A DNA stretch of 31,238 bases from a virus. This document shows positions 30,670 to 31,238 of the stretch, piece by piece. The stretch is taken from positions 1 to 31,238 of the IMG/VR virus record IMGVR_UViG_3300025154_002773; one strand, 5' to 3'. The notes beneath the pieces were generated by a model, which saw only the letters and a program-made list of their open reading frames with translations, made no database searches and was not told the DNA's origin. A program made the position numbers and the translations under genes. Within the stretch, counting starts at the first letter, position 1, and each line of letters begins with the position of its first letter.

Positions 30670-31238
30670 ATACATCTATGTACCCCCAAACAGAGCTTAT
30701 TATTATTTCTAAATGGATAATCTGAGCACTTTCTATTAACCACTCCCCTAGCATTTTTAAAAAAAATTATAAACAGGTATTAGTAACTGATTTTTATAAA
30801 TTTAAGGTATATATAAGAATAATTTAAGTCGGCAAATAAAATATAAAAAAATATTTATTTGTTTTCTATTTGCTACAAGATACTTCCATATATCAAAAAG
30901 GAACTATTTTTATAATTTTTTAAAGCACTGCAATATATCAACAAAAAATATGTTTTTTTATCAAATTAAGAGATACATCTACCCATACTTTTTTGCATCA
31001 AAAACACTCTTTTTTAGATCTTAAAATATTATTTAAAAATAAAATTATTTTTATCAATTATGAGATACATCTATGCCTCTTTATTGCGAGAATTTTTAAT
31101 AAAAAAATAAAATTTCCCCAAAGTTAATTTTTCGTAATTTTTGACTCATTTGAGGCATACATCTATGCCTACTATTTTACCAAAAAAACAAACTTTTTTT
31201 GAGCTTGTTTTTTTATAATTTTTTGACTCTTTGGGCAT
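30670..31238. repeat. ~92-bp-periodic repeat array, cut by the window end
   Basis: ATACATCTATG or variants at 30670, 30880 (ATACTTCCATA, degenerate), 30973, 31065 and 31157; the start of a further copy (GGCAT) is at 31234. Spacings are 93, 92 and 92, then 77-80 to the last. The core GGCATA-CATC-TATGCC (31154-31169) is a perfect palindrome with a four-base loop. A flank TTTTTATCAA.TTA.GAG precedes two copies, and TAATTTTT(T)GACTC precedes two others. Spacers are AT-rich and otherwise differ. It may be an iteron-like origin, a partition or packaging site, or an unusual regulatory array. Confidence 0.65.

Noticed and set aside
31065-31170. Cas12a-like direct repeat (GTAGAT end)
   Set aside because: Only the GTAGAT/ATAGAT hexamer is shared; the stem-loop of Cas12a repeats is absent.
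30670-31238. CRISPR array
   Set aside because: Repeats are only about 11-16 bp and vary, spacers are about 77-82 bp, and there are no cas genes.
1-31238. Alternative genetic code (TGA as Gly or Trp) as in some CPR
   Set aside because: Full-length genes end in TGA or TAA at sensible places with ATGA overlaps; no in-frame TGA is needed anywhere.
1-31238. tRNA genes
   Set aside because: I saw no cloverleaf with the conserved T-loop; the GGTT...AATCC stretch near 1444 lacks the other arms.

Overview
This AT-rich window is a nearly complete temperate, podovirus-like phage or prophage genome. From right to left on the minus strand it carries an early module, a packaging/head/tail block, a lysis cassette and a tyrosine integrase whose stop codon sits at base 1. 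The standard genetic code fits every gene: TAA and TGA act as stops and no recoding is needed. The promoters I can see are sigma-70-like (TTGACA / TATAAT-type). Most genes lack a Shine-Dalgarno sequence and start in an A-rich context (AAAAATATG). The integrase resembles those I remember from Patescibacteria/CPR (Parcubacteria-like) genomes. I therefore suspect a CPR host, but the sequence alone does not prove it and a low-GC Firmicute cannot be excluded.

Layout: 30.2-31.2 kb is non-coding and holds a ~92-bp-periodic repeat array that runs off the window. 23.6-30.2 kb is the early/accessory module: membrane-anchored transglycosylase, replication-initiator-like winged-helix protein, RusA resolvase, zinc-ribbon proteins, a lipoprotein with a membrane partner, a broken gene resembling an Acb2/Tad1-type sponge, and many tiny coupled genes. 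21.5-23.6 kb holds the terminase subunits. 19.9-21.5 kb is a cargo segment with an ImmA/IrrE-like metalloprotease. 19.56-19.86 kb is a promoter plus a highly structured leader with two terminators. 14.35-19.56 kb holds portal, HNH endonuclease, scaffold and major capsid protein. 13.36-14.34 kb holds an inverted two-gene membrane-protein moron with its own promoter and three terminators. 3.4-13.35 kb holds internal virion proteins and the short-tail proteins (adaptor, nozzle, fibre). 1.8-3.4 kb is lysis (holin, small membrane proteins, an M23 endolysin with permuted domain order). 0.86-1.8 kb is a regulatory region with a strongly folded putative RNA on the plus strand and an operator-bearing promoter on the minus strand.

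How it works together (inference): early genes are transcribed leftwards from the right end, and late genes from the promoter at 19.84-19.87 kb through the structured leader, where termination or antitermination could set late expression. Integrase has its own promoter near 1.1 kb. Most promising for novelty are the permuted M23 lysin, the moron pair, the two structured RNAs, the right-end repeat array and the hairpins placed just before start codons.
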